Assembly: GCA_014526335.1 (NCBI GenBank)
Contig: JACTAT010000039.1
Location: 1,074,391 to 1,138,390, forward strand
DNA length: 64,000 nt
Direction of reading: 5' to 3'
From: Chrysaora quinquecirrha
Taxonomy: Eukaryota; Cnidaria; Scyphozoa; Semaeostomeae; Pelagiidae
The position numbers were made by a program, and so were the translations under genes. Positions 43,416 through 56,299 of the stretch are shown here, piece after piece. The notes below the pieces were generated by a model. It was not told the origin of the DNA. It saw only the letters and a program-made list of their open reading frames with translations, and searched no databases. The first letter of the stretch is position 1. Every line of letters begins with the position of its first letter.

Positions 43416-46400
43416 TTAGAAGTTCGGTAATAGCCAGTTGAGAGCTCGCATTGCCAATTCGTATCCGAGAAAACAGGCCTATGAGAGAAGAGACATTTCA
43501 GTTGTGGGAACCTCAAAACTTCTATTTTACAATTTTACTCTTCCTTCTACTGTGCGCTAAGACGACGGTAAAATTAAATGGCAATGATTCAGCCAGGAAA
43601 TTTCCTGGACAAACCAAATTGTGCAGAAAATCACAGCGAAGATGATGGTCCCGAATCCGGCTGGCGGCAAAGTCAGATCTTTGCTTCATTCAGGAGTTTC
43701 GAATCTTTTCAAATCAAAACCAAAAGTCCAGCTCTTGTATAGACAGAAGGAGTTCGTTTTCTCACTCGGACTCTTCATCTTCGTTCGTTTTCTTGCTGCT
43801 GTATCCAGCAAGTTAATTTTCGTTGTAAATACAACAGCAAGCCAGCTTCACATTTCTTACTACTGAATTTCAATCAACATCTGAGCGCAAATTCCACCAG
43901 TTAATAGTTTCGGTCTGTTCCTGACGTTTGTCCTCTAAGGAGTGTCGACCGTAAATAGCTTTTAGGTATTCTCAAAGATGTTTCGCACTTTTTCGCGACA
44001 GTTACTTTAATTAAAAGGGACGCGATTTTACCGACCAAAGCGAGTTCTCGTACACCTCTCCTGACAGTAAAAAGCTTCTTGGTTGAATATATTCGAATCA
44101 TGGCAGTAGTATAGGCAGTAGAAACCAGGTAAAAAAATACCCGAAAATGCACTGGAATAACTAAATAGCTCTTTGTGCCAGAATGATATAATACAACATT
44201 TTACACTTACCGCATTAGCAGGGAATGCTCTAGCCATAACTGGGGTTAAACCCCTAAATAATGCCAAAGGACCTTCATTTCGCATCTGTAAAACGAAACA
44301 AAAAAACTGAGACTTAATAGTGCACATTCATCTAACAATCAATCAATATTTTCTCACATCTTAGTTCAAATCATAATCTCAAATGGGAGAATAGATTATC
44401 ATGAAGAAACTGTATTGATTACCATATCTGCAAATACGCTTCGAACACCACGTGGATAAGTTCCTTCAGGAGCTACGAATAAGAAGAAAAGAGTAATCAA
44501 AATCACAAGACGGGCAATAACTTCATCGTGATATTTGCAGTTCGTTCCTCTCAGGGTGCATTCTTTTGCAATATTTTTCTGCGTTTACCATTCTCTACAG
44601 ACTTCCGATGATGGATCGAAAGCCTGTTCTTTTGTACAAGTCTCGGGAAAATCGGAGACTTCGGAGGCTCCAAACTCTCCTGACTCGAGAACTTGAAGAT
44701 TTTGTACATTTGCAGAGAAATCGTTTCCAAATCAATTTCTTTAAAGCCTTACGTTTATCAAGAAAGTGTATTCCTGGCGTCTGCAACTGGAAGCCTCCGA
44801 AGCTTACTGGAGGGTGTTTAAAAGCTATATCTACCATAGACTCAATACAAAAGTCGTTTGTAATTTGGCTATTGAATTGAATTGCTGGGCACCAAAACAA
44901 TAATAACAAACTACTTGTGTAGCGAGTCTATATCTACCATACCTGTCTGCAGCCTTGATTTGAGGGTATCTGGTCCAATAGCGACTAGCCAATTGAAAAT
45001 GCCAGCAGTGCCTGTGAATAAAAGACGATCATTAGATCAGTAATAATCATGAAGAGTAGTCACATCGAGGACAACGATATTGGATGCCCTGCTTAGATTA
45101 GATTGGTCTTCTGCTATCTAATAGTGGAGTCCATGTACTCAGCACGAAAATCCATACCTTTTTGGGACAATATGTATCTTGCTAGCCTACTAACTAACAA
45201 AGAAACTAACTAATTAACTATCCAACTAACTAACCAACTAACTTACTAACTAACTAACTAAGTAAGTAACTAACTAACTAACTAAGTAAATAACTAACTA
45301 ACTAACTAACTAAGTAAATAACTAACAAACAAACTAACTAACTAACTAACTGAATACTTACATCCAAATAACTTACCACCTTACTAATCAACTAACTTAC
45401 TATCTATCCAATTAACTTGGTTGGTTAGTTAGTTAGTTAATTAGTTAATTAGCTATTAGCTAACTAGCTAGCTCGCTTTTTCGAGATTCATTATTATCAG
45501 TGGTGTCACGAAGGACTGCTGAAGATTTTTGCAGTGTTTTACCAACATGGTATAGCTTTGGTCAAGATGTGAAAGCCAGTTTTTCAAAAATTAAAAACAG
45601 ACTTACCGCCAGCAAAAAGAATCCTGAGAGGACTTAGCTGCTCTCTCCTAAATAAAAAGAAACAAATTATTGCCATTAGTGTGAAATATCAAAGGTTTGC
45701 AGGCAATTAGAATTCTGAATTTAAGGATACAGAAAAGAGGTTCCATTAGGGTAATAGGAGTATGGGATATTGACGGAAAAATAACATGTATGTGATCCGG
45801 CAATTACCTGTCGCTTATAGTATTAAGGGGATTCAGTCGCTTACTTTAAAATTCTAATTCTAGCACGATTCTAATTCTAATTTAGCCAGACAGCTAATAT
45901 TCAGAGTTTATTACTCGCACATCCTGAAGTTGGATGCAAAACATTGGAAAAACACTGGATGGAAAATAAACAAACATTGCAAATACTAACGTTTGACCCT
46001 GGGGAGTAATGTTTTCCAGCAACATTTCATACGACATGAAGTACATACCAGAGGCTGGGACATCTGAGTACGAAAGACATATACTGAATGAAGATAATTA
46101 TCAAAATGAAAATGAATGGAGTTAAATAGTTACTGGTCGGCTCGCTCAGGCCTTTTAGAATGAGATTCTGATCAGAGTCAGGAAAACGTAACGGGCACAT
46201 GGTCATCGACCAGAGGGAGGTCAATTTAAACAAAATATAATCTCTTCCCAAACCTTAGAAACACCCATTTTTCATTGTCAAGTGAGGAAGGTTTTCGGCT
46301 GGGGTATTTTAGTTCGGAGGAAGGTCAACAAATTTTCTCGACTCTGGTTCTGATGCTTGAAAAAAGTTTCTTAGACTATGGTTCTACTGAGCTAGATCAA

Positions 46401-49400
46401 TGTAAGAGAAAGTAACAAAGTTTAGGAGAGGGCACCCCCTGATTGATTCATTCACTTGAATTAAATTGTATTTAATTGCTTTTAAGGAGTGATATATAAA
46501 GATGGTGTGACCGAGTCATCTAGGCGTTTGGCTCACGATCGGCAGGTTGTGGATTCGAATCTCGTCGGGACTACTTTCCACAAGCCTCCAGCCATCTCAG
46601 CTGTCCATCCTTCCGAGGTCAGTAAATGATTACCAAGGGTATTCGTTCCATTCTAGAATAGCAGTTTTGGGGACATGCTGTGCATCAACTGTCTTTCCGA
46701 GGAATATCTTTGGAATAGCATCCTTTCACCGGGGATCTTTTGAGCTTTTGGGTGGAGAGATAACGTTGCAGGCAAACATCAGCTGTAGTACTTCCTTGTA
46801 TACCCTGACCCGCAATGACCATCGTTAACAAACAAAATCCGTTTGCTTCCTGATTGAGCTGCAACACTAAATCGTCCACATCACAAGGTTCGTTTATGTT
46901 TATTCCAAAATGTCCCGTACATAAGGACGAATTCTGATTTTTTGAGTAGGTATTTGGGACAGAGCGGGCAACAATTCACTAAAACTTTCAGAAACTGTGC
47001 CTAACAGGATCGCAAAAAACTGTAAAAAACTGTCCAATGAGATTGAACCAACTGCCGAATTTCATATCTCGTACCTCTGAGAAGGGTTGCACAAGTTCCC
47101 TTGTAAATGCCTCTGAATAAACCAGCCTCTTTGTAGATCTGCTTCGCACAGTCCATAGGTCCAGCATATTTTGCTTTTGATGGGTCTCCGGCTTGAATCT
47201 GATCAAACAGAATAAAACCTTAATCTTAGCTCTAGGATTTAACTACACAACTTATTTCAACTTATTTTGATTCCGATTGTTCGGGTTTAGCGCCAGTCCC
47301 TAGGATGTCTGAAGTAGATGAATTAACAAGACCTCAACCCTGGCTGCAACACTGCTGTGGCTGGAGCTCCAAAGCTCATCGAGGTTTGGAGAATTACGCA
47401 CAAATAAAAAAGCTTCAGCTAACCTGCAAAAGACATTTGATTCTCTCACCAGGAGTCATTATAACAGTAGTACAGACACCAGCTAACATACCAGCATTCC
47501 AATTCTGCAATGGCCTGAAATATGATGACAAAGGTCCCATTAGATTGCTAAGTAAAATGAAAAACCTTTGTTGAGATCGATGAGAATTAAAACAGAGGTG
47601 GCATTCAATTCAAGGCAAAAGTTCGATCTTGCAGCCTTTAGTCCAATCTACAGAACAACTCACAGCCTCAAAGATGCTAAAGTTTTGCTGTCATAAAGGG
47701 GTTATGAAGGCTGTTGTTTGGAGATTATTACAATACTGAGCCAATTTCTTAGTTTCTTATGGAAAATAAGTTCCATAACTTGATTAAAGACAGTCTCCCC
47801 TGTTGGTAAAACCCTATACTCAAAGGGGAATGGCAAAAATGGGATGGTTTAGCCCCATTGCTCACATTATAAAGCTTTTAAGCCGGTTTGCATATCAACA
47901 TTAATGATGAGGACTCCCCATCATGACAGCCATGTTCATGTTCTCATATAATTGTGAGCGACAGGGACAATGGGGACACAGGAAAATCCTCAAGTAGATG
48001 TTTTTGTCATTTTGCGCAGCAATAATATGGAACATGTTTAAAGCATGATCAATTGACGTTGATGATGTCTAAAAGCTTAGTATAATTTGGGTACGGGTAT
48101 GTGCCACCCATATGGGTGGGTTTTAGGCCCTGATATTCTCTAAACATGGGTATGATTTTAACCAAAACCCCATAAAAGTGGGTATCAAATTGAAGAAAAG
48201 TCGTAAGTTTGACTTTTATTCGGTCAGAAAAGTGGAAAAATCGCGTCAAAGATGTTCGTAGTATAATATCACGCAATAATAAGGCCTAGAAAGTCTTATT
48301 ATTCTTGTATTCCGATTATTTTTACTCATAAAGTAGGGTCTGTTTCTGCAAAGGTCTACATTATAAGTGGGTGGGTTTCCGAAATCTGGGCGGCACATCC
48401 CCGTCCATTCATAAGTCATGTAAGTGTGAAGTAAAAATACCACATATTTACACTATTTTACAAAATTACAATCAAGAACAACTTACGTTAAAACATCATC
48501 AGGAGATTTGATCTGCAATTTTTTACCAATGCTGAAGCCCCAGAAGCATACAGCATATAATGGGGTTATTCCTATGATTGGGGTAAGCATACCCTTGTAG
48601 AGACCTCTAAATCCCTGAAAAAAATGCAAGACATAAAAATTCAGCATTGCAAAGAAAAGAAGAAATATTTGACAGCAAAAAAGGTCTAGTGCTATTGTTT
48701 GATGTGAAAAAGGTTTGATGCTGTGAATACTGGAATAGACTTCTGAGCAAAGTACCTCTTTCAGGTATCACAATTTCAACATAACTCAGCAAATGAAATA
48801 CACTTCCATAACTGACAGAATAAGCTGAGCAGTCTGAGCAGTCTGAATGAGCAAAAACATTCTTTGCATCTGACCAGCTATTTATTTACCTGTGTTTAGA
48901 TTTGGCAATGTCACACCCCCTTTTGAAATACCTTACATAAGTTTGGCCTTCTTATCCACCCCTTTTTGAACCTCTTGCCACACCCCTTTTATATTAATTC
49001 TTGATTGATTCTATTCAGATTAACTACAGCAATATTTTACACCTCTTTTCATTCTTTGTGCCACACCCACTTTTCTACCACCACGCACAATCTTTTTATC
49101 CCATTTGCCACACCCAATATTTAACTTCAAACTATTTTCCATGCACTTTACTTTTCAACCTACTCACCACACCCACTTTTCAATTTTCTTACCACACCCT
49201 CTCTTCTCAAATCCTTTTCATCCTGCTCTGCTTGCCACACCCCCTTTCCAAACTACCTGTCAAACCCTTTCTAGCCTTAGTAATTGTCACCCCTCTTCTC
49301 AAAAACCTTGAAAAACACTTTTCTTTAAAACCTTCCTGCCACACCCATTTTGTAACTTTCTTGCCACACCCATTTTGTAACTTTCTTATTACACCCTCTT

Positions 49401-50388
49401 TTACCAAATCATTTTAAGAGTGCTTGCCACACCCCCTTTTCAAATTTTGGAACTAATCGTCAAACCCCTTTTTGTCACCTACCACATCGTCTTCTCAACC
49501 TTCATCCTTTCTGCACACTTTTCTATACCTGTTCTTGTCACAGCAACACCCATATTCAAACTTTTTGCCACACCCCTTTTCCCAAATCCTTTCCATCCTT
49601 GTTGCCAGAACCCCTTTTCAAACTATTAAAAGTTAACTGTAGCAACATACATTGCATACCTCTTTTGCAACTGTCTTTTTAGCACAGTCCATGACACCTG
49701 AATACATCGGTGCATCTTTAGGCTGAGTCTGAAGGCGAACCTTTAAATATTGAGAAAAAGAACAGTGAGTTTAGTAAAAAAGTGGGAAGAAAGAACAAAC
49801 AAATAAATAAATTCAGTGGTGCATGTAGCCATGAGAGGAATGGGGGGGGGCCGCGGCAGTCATCTTCATTCATCACCAAGATAGACTAGGTTGTGTAGTT
49901 GAGGCTAAATCTGATGTCAAGTGTCGAAGAGTATGATTAATATTTGTTGATAAAACCACGCCCCAATTTCCCTTGACCCCGCCTTTTTCTTCCAATTCCA
50001 TATATTAATGCCAGTGAATAAAAATTTCTGCCAAAACATTTTTGCTTTTTGAATCATTGAGTAGATCACCAGTTTTTGAATACTGTATAGGCCTTAGACC
50101 ATGCAAGCTTAATTTTTTTTATCAAAACCCGTGAAAAAGGAGCAGGAACACATTCATTCATTGGGCCTAAATGAACTTTGGACCTTTTTTTCAGGAGTGT
50201 CGTGTTGGCACCTGGAAAGAATTTTTAGTTTTTTTATCACTAACCTTTATAGTATCAAGTGGATGGCCAGAAGCAACTAAACAGACTCCACCAACACCAC
50301 CAGCAAGAAAGCTCTTGAATGCAGACGGCGGGTTTTTTACCGGATGCTCGACATTTTCTTCAATTTCGACGACATCTGTTGCCGCCAT
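43416..50388 (-). CDS. SLC25A20: mitochondrial carnitine/acylcarnitine carrier, copy A (complete)
   Basis: Inner-membrane carrier exchanging acylcarnitine and carnitine for fatty-acid oxidation. Eleven exons: 50388-50245, 49740-49660, 48614-48487, 47514-47424, 47198-47075, 46063-45991, 45647-45607, 45011-44943, 44472-44423, 44285-44211 and 43478-43416 (TAA), total 312 aa (human 301). Seen: three ~100-aa repeats; signature 1 [29 protein letters not shown]; signature 2 [11 protein letters not shown], characteristic of this carrier; [21 protein letters not shown] then [10 protein letters not shown] at the end. The third signature reads GPDTLKSR, so its proline (family PxDxxK) is glycine. It lies 439 bp downstream of paralogue B on the same strand. 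Intron 2 holds a CCACACCCC minisatellite and intron 7 an inverted TTAG/CTAA array. All phases agree. Confidence 0.96.
45185..45472. repeat. inverted microsatellite, (CTAA)n then (TTAG)n
   Basis: About 230 bp of CTAA/AACT units switch at about 45418 to TTAG/GTTA units (GGTTGGTTAGTTAGTTAG), so the two halves are reverse complements and could form a long hairpin. Lies in intron 7 of carrier copy A. Confidence 0.9.
46503..46640 (+). mobile_element. tRNA-derived SINE, family S4
   Basis: GGTGTGACCGAGTCATCTAG (A box), GGATTCGAATCTCGTC (B box), then AAGCCTCCAGCCATCTCAGC. The head resembles a class II (Leu/Ser) tRNA. In intron 5 of carrier copy A. Confidence 0.65.
48912..49600. repeat. degenerate minisatellite, TTGCCACACCCCNTTTTCAAA units
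   Basis: More than a dozen irregular units of roughly 30-50 bp, pyrimidine-rich on the plus strand, filling most of intron 2 of carrier copy A. One matching unit (GCCACACCCCTTTTCTT) lies at 55620-55636, inside the region where copy B lacks exons. Confidence 0.85.
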
Positions 50389-50826
50389 TTTTTCAAAGAG
50401 AGAGTTGACAAGCACAAGTTCAACACTGGGGATCAAAGTCCAAATAGCCCACAAGGGTACCAGAGTTGTACATTTGCAGAACATCCTGACCATTCAGGGG
50501 GGGGGGGATCTCACTCGATCCAACCCAAAAGGGAAGAGATTGGGGCAGACATTATCACTCAATCAAAACCAAAGGCTCCGAAAGAGAAATACATTCAAAA
50601 GGCCCCTAGAGAAGGAAATATTCTTACTTTACCGAAAGGCACCTACATGAGAGACAGATGCAAAGGTCCCTAAAGAGTGACCTAATCGTCCCCAAAAGGT
50701 CTCTCATTCCAGAAATGTGATCCAGCAACTATGAACGCAAAACTGCTTTAATTTTGTTGACTTTCGTTAAAAAAAACCTAAACTACATTATTTCTGACAT
50801 AAAATTTGAAACTAAGTTACTAAAAA

Positions 50827-53800
50827 CTAAAATATCCAATCCAGGGCTTTCAGTGACGCTTCAAACCCAAGAAAACAAGCCTGGAAGAAAATAAATTAAA
50901 ATAAATCGATTACTTACTTTTAAGTTATTAAATGTAAAGGAAATAAATTTTATATATCTGATTGGAAACTATTTCTTGCAAACAAACCAAACAAACATTA
51001 TTTAGTTTCCTCAAAGTCTGGACCAATAAAGCTACACGTAAAGTTTCTTATATAATTTGGTTCTATTACAAGAAACTGGCTAAGCAGTGAACGTTTTCTT
51101 CGGAATCCAAGGACTCTACACGTTTTCTAAGAGTTTTTTTCCTAAGAGTTTTGCGTTACAAAGCTCCTTCAATACAGGAAAAATGGCGTACCCATGGAAA
51201 AAATTACGACAAACAATGGAAACATCGTTAGGCATACTTAGAAACTCTTTTCGTCTTGCATTGTATCCTGCAAGCTGATTGGTGTTTAAAAACAATACCG
51301 ATTCAGCTTCATATTTCTGGTTGTATCATTTTGATCCGCATCTGGTTATAAATTCAACCTTAGTCGATTGTTTTGGTCGGTTTCAGACGTTTATACTCTG
51401 AAGAGTTCCAGACGGAGAAAAGCTAAAACCCAATTGCAGGAGAGAAGAAGACACGGATCCAAGACAGCCGTACCTTTTGGGTAGGATATGGGTACCTATA
51501 GCCACCCACGGATAGGGAAAAGACCAAATGGATCCGCTTTTCTAACGTACCCAGAAAGATACAATTCCGTTCCAAAAAGGGATTGACCCATGCGTACCCT
51601 GGAAAGAATAATGAAAAGAAAAGCTTACTGCGTTTGCGGGAAAAGCTCTCGTCATCATTGGAGCAGCACCCTTAAAGAATGTACCAGGTCCTTCTTTTGA
51701 CATCTACAATGCAAGAAACTTTTTAAGCAAATTTTTACTGAACGTCTGTTAGGCCTTGGCCAAATGATCGAACATTGTTTTGCAAAATGACATTTTGCAT
51801 AATTGTAATGCTTTGCTCACCGTAACACGTATAACATCTAAAAGTCCTTTTTTATATGTCCCCTCAGGAGCTAGAAAAAAGGTAAAAGGTGAAAATAAGA
51901 TGTGAAAAAAGTCAATAGAATAAAACTGAATAAAATACTTAAACTATTAAAACTGAAGAATTTAGAACATATTAAGAACTTCAAGAAAATAGGCTAAAAT
52001 TTAAGAACGGTGAACCGTTAGCAAGGTCCAAAATACCCCATGTCCCCAGCAATGCTTCCACATCCCTTATTCTCATCATCCAAGAATTCCATAAAAAAGT
52101 ATGCCTTATACAGTTTTTTTTCTAGAATTATCCAGTATCCCTGACATCCTAATAAGGCCTCAAGAATAGACAACCTTAGTCGATATTTACTGGTTCTTAT
52201 AAAAAAGAGTGAAATTTGAGTGTGCAAAACAGTTTATTAACAGACCTGTTTGATACCTCGATTTCAGTACATCAGAAGGAAGGCTAACTAAATTTGCAAA
52301 TATCCCAGCAGAACCTACAGTAGAAAATGCGAAAAAAACACGGGTCTTGAGAAATCGATTGGTAAATGGTTTATAAGCATGACTATATTGAAAAGGATAA
52401 TATGCTCAAGTAGGAAAGATAAATGTTCCTCTCACCTCCAGCCAGAATGATTGTTAATGGGCTAAGTCTGTGGCTGTTGAAAAAATTACAAAATTAAATA
52501 AAATTCTCATATTATATCGTATGAAACGCTAAAATCTTTCTTATACCGTCAGGATAGATAAGCAAGATAATACTGCAACTTATAAGAGATATCAGTGAGA
52601 ATAGAAGGGAGTTGCAGGGTTTACATAAAAGTAACTAGACTTTATGTTTTGAAATCCTAATCCCAATCTTCACTTCCATTGTTCAATATACTACTGCCAA
52701 ATGGGTTACTTTCAAGCAACAATGTCCCTACATATGGGTTTGTTTTCGTAAAGAATCTATAAACATGGGTAGTATAGTGTATAAATACTTGGATTCTTTG
52801 TGTCTGTGTTGAAAACCTGGCAAAAGTTTTCTTCACAGTCAATTAAACGAACTCGGTTAAGTGCGTTTTAGTTATACGCAAACGGCAATGTCGCCATATA
52901 TAAAGTTGTCGGCTCTTTAAACTGGGTTGAATTTACAAACTTAAGATATTATAAATGGGCAGAATATTTCTTTGTTTTTTCTATACATGGGTCCACACGG
53001 TAACAAATTAAACAGTAGACATGGGTGGATTTGGAAAATCAAGGTGAAACATCTAGTATCTTGAACAATGAAGTACCTTGCCTCGGGTTAGAAATTTGCC
53101 ATTTTAACAAAGAGGCGTAGAAATATGCATCTTCTTTATTTACAGAAGACGTACAACATGCCAGGCAATAAAAAGGTTAACTTCTGTACCAACCTATCAC
53201 TTCCAGAAACTAGCCACCGAAAGAAAATCTCATAAGTGACAAAATAAGCACCACTTGCAGGAACATCTAAAACAAATACAGCAAAAATTATAAAAGATTT
53301 ACGGAAAATTTCTAAAAGAGATTTATTCATTTCATCGAAATTTCACAACATTAGCAGTGAATGCGAACCGGGCAAGGGCAAGTAATATTGTCAATTCTTA
53401 GTAGCGCAGTTGCTTTAAACGAAGTTGTGAAACAAGTGGAAGCAAAAATAGAATGTAGAATCTCTATAAATTTTGTCAAACCTTTAAGGTTTAAGGAGCA
53501 TTGACTGGGACAAATCCTGTTCACGGTGCTGTGGCGTCGTGGTGTAATCCAACTGACTCGTGGTGTCAAAAGCTCAGTGTGGTCAGGGTCCGAGTCCAGC
53601 CACTGTAGCGTCACGGCCAGGGCCGAGGTCTCAATTAGTTAACCTAATACTGAGATCCTAGCGGCTGGCGCTAAAACAGCATTTTCTGTGAAATCTCCCA
53701 GCTCTGGACTTAGGAGAGTTTAGAGCCTCGAAAGTCTCCGTTTTGCTGAGACACCAATGAAACGAGCTTATGATCTCTCGGAAGTCTCCAGAAAGAAGAA

Positions 53801-55961
53801 GACGCCGAAAAAGTCCCAAAAGAGGGTCCATGGTATTGTTAACGCAAACCTCTCATGATAGTGAATCCAAAGCCCCTGTATAAACCACGGAACACTCCTT
53901 GTTGCTTGTACAATTGTATTGCGCAGTCAACTGGCCCACTGTATTTTGCTTTCGATGGTTCCGCTAATTGAACCTGGAAGTCGAGAAATCAAAGCATGAT
54001 TACTAGTTTATAATGATTCATTTGCTTTGCTAACACTCTGGCAATAAATGTTCAGATACAGGAAGGCCTACAATCGTCAAAAGTCAAAAAGTCTTAAGAA
54101 CACATTTTAACGGTTTTAGCTCCAGTACTGTAGTAGCAGGGAACCCACATTTCAAACAATGTTGAATTTCTGTCGTTTGGAATATCCCACGGAATCCGCA
54201 ATGCATCCTAAAGATTCAGAAAGTTCAGTTCAGATTGATTTTCTACATTTCCCAACAAGGAAAGAAGATTGTTCCAACAGCTTTTGGGAGGCATTGTAGT
54301 GCAGACATAGTGCCAGAGACGAGCTTTCCTGTTCTGACAACAAACATCAGCGATCAAAGCATGATGAAAGCTTTCGTAGTATGATACGGCAGTGTGCTAC
54401 AGATGTAACGCACCACTGACAAAACTTTCGGTGACTGTATACGATTTTAAATTGTAAGCAACTGTTGCATGTGAATGTTGCGTCATTTGGCCACCCAACG
54501 GGATTCACCTTTGCAACTCCATGCAACAAATTTTGCACAGAATGTTGCATTGTTTGGTCGGAGATGATGCGGATTCTTGGACAAATCATCAATGAATTTT
54601 TTCCGACACAGAGATGACTCGAAGATTACTAAACAAGTAAAAGCATGAATGTATGCGATCAACGGAACTTGGGCCAACTTTAACGAATGACCTTGCAAAA
54701 CTTTTGAGGAAGGCGGCGACGGCAGATAGGATCTTCGTTCAGTGTGGCTGTGTCAGGGTGGGGAGACGATCCCCTATGTCCTCTTTCGGAAAAGTTTCGA
54801 GTTGACAAGTCTGACTTTTTGACTTTCGAAACCTCTGACGAATGGTTTATTAATTTTCGTTCCTCTTCGACGTTTATATGGCAAAGACTATATTTAGAGT
54901 AAAATGAAAAGAAATGAGAACCCTTACTTGCAATAAACATTTGATTCTTTCACCAGGTGCATTCATAAAAGCAATAAAAAATCCTGAAAGCATGCCAGCT
55001 TTGAATATTTGAAAATTACTAGAAAAGAATAAATCAGTTAACCAAAGAATTGAATAATAAGGGAATGACAGGATGAACAAGGAAAGAAAAAAGAATCAAA
55101 GAATGGAATCAAAGAATCAAAGAATCAAAGAATCAAAGAATCAAAGAATCAAAGAATCAAAGAATAGAAGAATCAAAGAATCAAAGAATCAAAGAATCAA
55201 AGAATCAAAGAATCAAGGAATCAAAGCATCAAGAATCAAAGAATCAATGAACCAAAGAATCAAGAATCAAAGAATCAAAGAATCAAAAACGCGATGAACC
55301 AAAGAATCGAAGAATCAAAGAATCAAAGATTCAAAGAATGAAAAAATCAAAGAATCGGAAGTATCAAAGAATCAAAGAATCAAAGAATCAAGGAATCAAG
55401 GAATCAAGGCATCAAAGCATCAAGAATCAAAGAATCAAGGAATCAAAGAGGAAGACATTCAAAGAGTTAAATCCAAAATGCGATGAATCAAAGAATCAAA
55501 GACTCAAAGAATCAAAGAATCAAAGAATCAAAGAATCAAAGAATCAAAGAATCAAAGAATCAAAGAATCAATGAATCAAAGAATCAATGAACCAAAGAAT
55601 CAAGGATCAAAGAATCAGCTGCCACACCCCTTTTCTTAAAAGATTCATTCCTTGCAAGGCCCATTGAGGACGGCGTGCTTAATGCCAAAGTAAAACTTGA
55701 ACCAAAGTTAAACCAAACTGGGACTGGGTGGGGCAGGCGCGGATGAATTGACTTGACAGAGAGGGGCAACGGGCAAGCAGATCCATTTTAACTAGCCATA
55801 CAAGTTAAATACTTTGCAGCATTCTATACCTTTATAGTATCTAATGGATGCCCAGCAAATACAAGAGAAATACCTCCGCCACCTCCAGCAATGAAATGCC
55901 GTAAATTGGAATGTTTTCTTCTGGATTCTTGAGGCTTAGGCCCATCGGAGGAGGCGGCCAT
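50827..55961 (-). CDS. SLC25A20-like mitochondrial carrier, copy B (lacks two exons)
   Basis: Paralogue of copy A immediately upstream of it. Exons found: 55961-55830 (ATG), 55017-54927, 53973-53850, 53266-53194, 52473-52436, 52314-52246, 51870-51821, 51703-51629 and 50880-50827 (TAG). They match copy A exons 1 and 4-11 in phase and length (91, 124, 73, 38 vs 41, 69, 50 and 75 nt). Seen: [61 protein letters not shown]. Counterparts of exons 2 and 3 (81 and 128 nt, 70 residues covering the first matrix loop and TM2) are absent from 55829-55018, now filled by a microsatellite. Exon 1 ends in phase 0 and the next visible exon needs phase 2, so joining them breaks the frame. It is therefore a pseudogene, or the assembly has collapsed here. 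The surviving exons look well conserved. Confidence 0.85.
51160..51440 (+). mobile_element. GTCAGACGAAAA-family element, long form
   Basis: Contains GTATCCTGCAAGCTGATTGG, GATCCGCATCTGGTTATAAA, TTCAACCTTAGTCGATTG and GACGTTTATACTCTGAAGAG, collinear with 3355-3620. Lies in the last intron of carrier copy B. Confidence 0.65.
53526..53700 (+). mobile_element. tRNA-derived SINE, family S1, plus copy
   Basis: GGTGCTGTGGCGTCGTGGTG, then GGGTCCGAGTCCAGCC (B box), body AGGTCTCAATTAGTTAACCT and GGCTGGCGCTAAAACAGC. Same family as 6473-6655, in the intron of copy B between 53850 and 53266. Confidence 0.7.
55093..55617. repeat. (AATCAAAG)n microsatellite/minisatellite
   Basis: About 520 bp of AATCAAAG units with occasional AAGG or TGAACC variants. 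Long plus-strand frames ([15 protein letters not shown]) are repeat translations. It occupies the part of carrier copy B where two exons are missing. Confidence 0.95.
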
Positions 55962-56299
55962 TTTATGTCAGGTCACTGGATTAAAAGTTGAATTGAATTT
56001 TTGTACATGTCGTTGGTGATGCTGACGTCATAAACTGGGTCGGAAACAATGATTTGGTCGAAAACATTTCTTTTCCCTTCGGACCATGTTCTTAGCCAAG
56101 TAAGACTTAGAGATTCTACTTAGAGAAATCTTTTGTAATGAACATCATACTGTAATCTGTTCATTATTGAATATCGTGGATACAAAATGTTTCTTACAAG
56201 AAAGCAAAACTGAACTGAAATGGTTCTTTTTTCCTGAATTTGATATTTATAAAGATATTTACAGAAACAACTTATTAATGAAGTAGGGCAAAAACTTAT

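Noticed and set aside
55073..55574. ORFs of [15 protein letters not shown]
   Set aside because: Direct translation of the AATCAAAG microsatellite.
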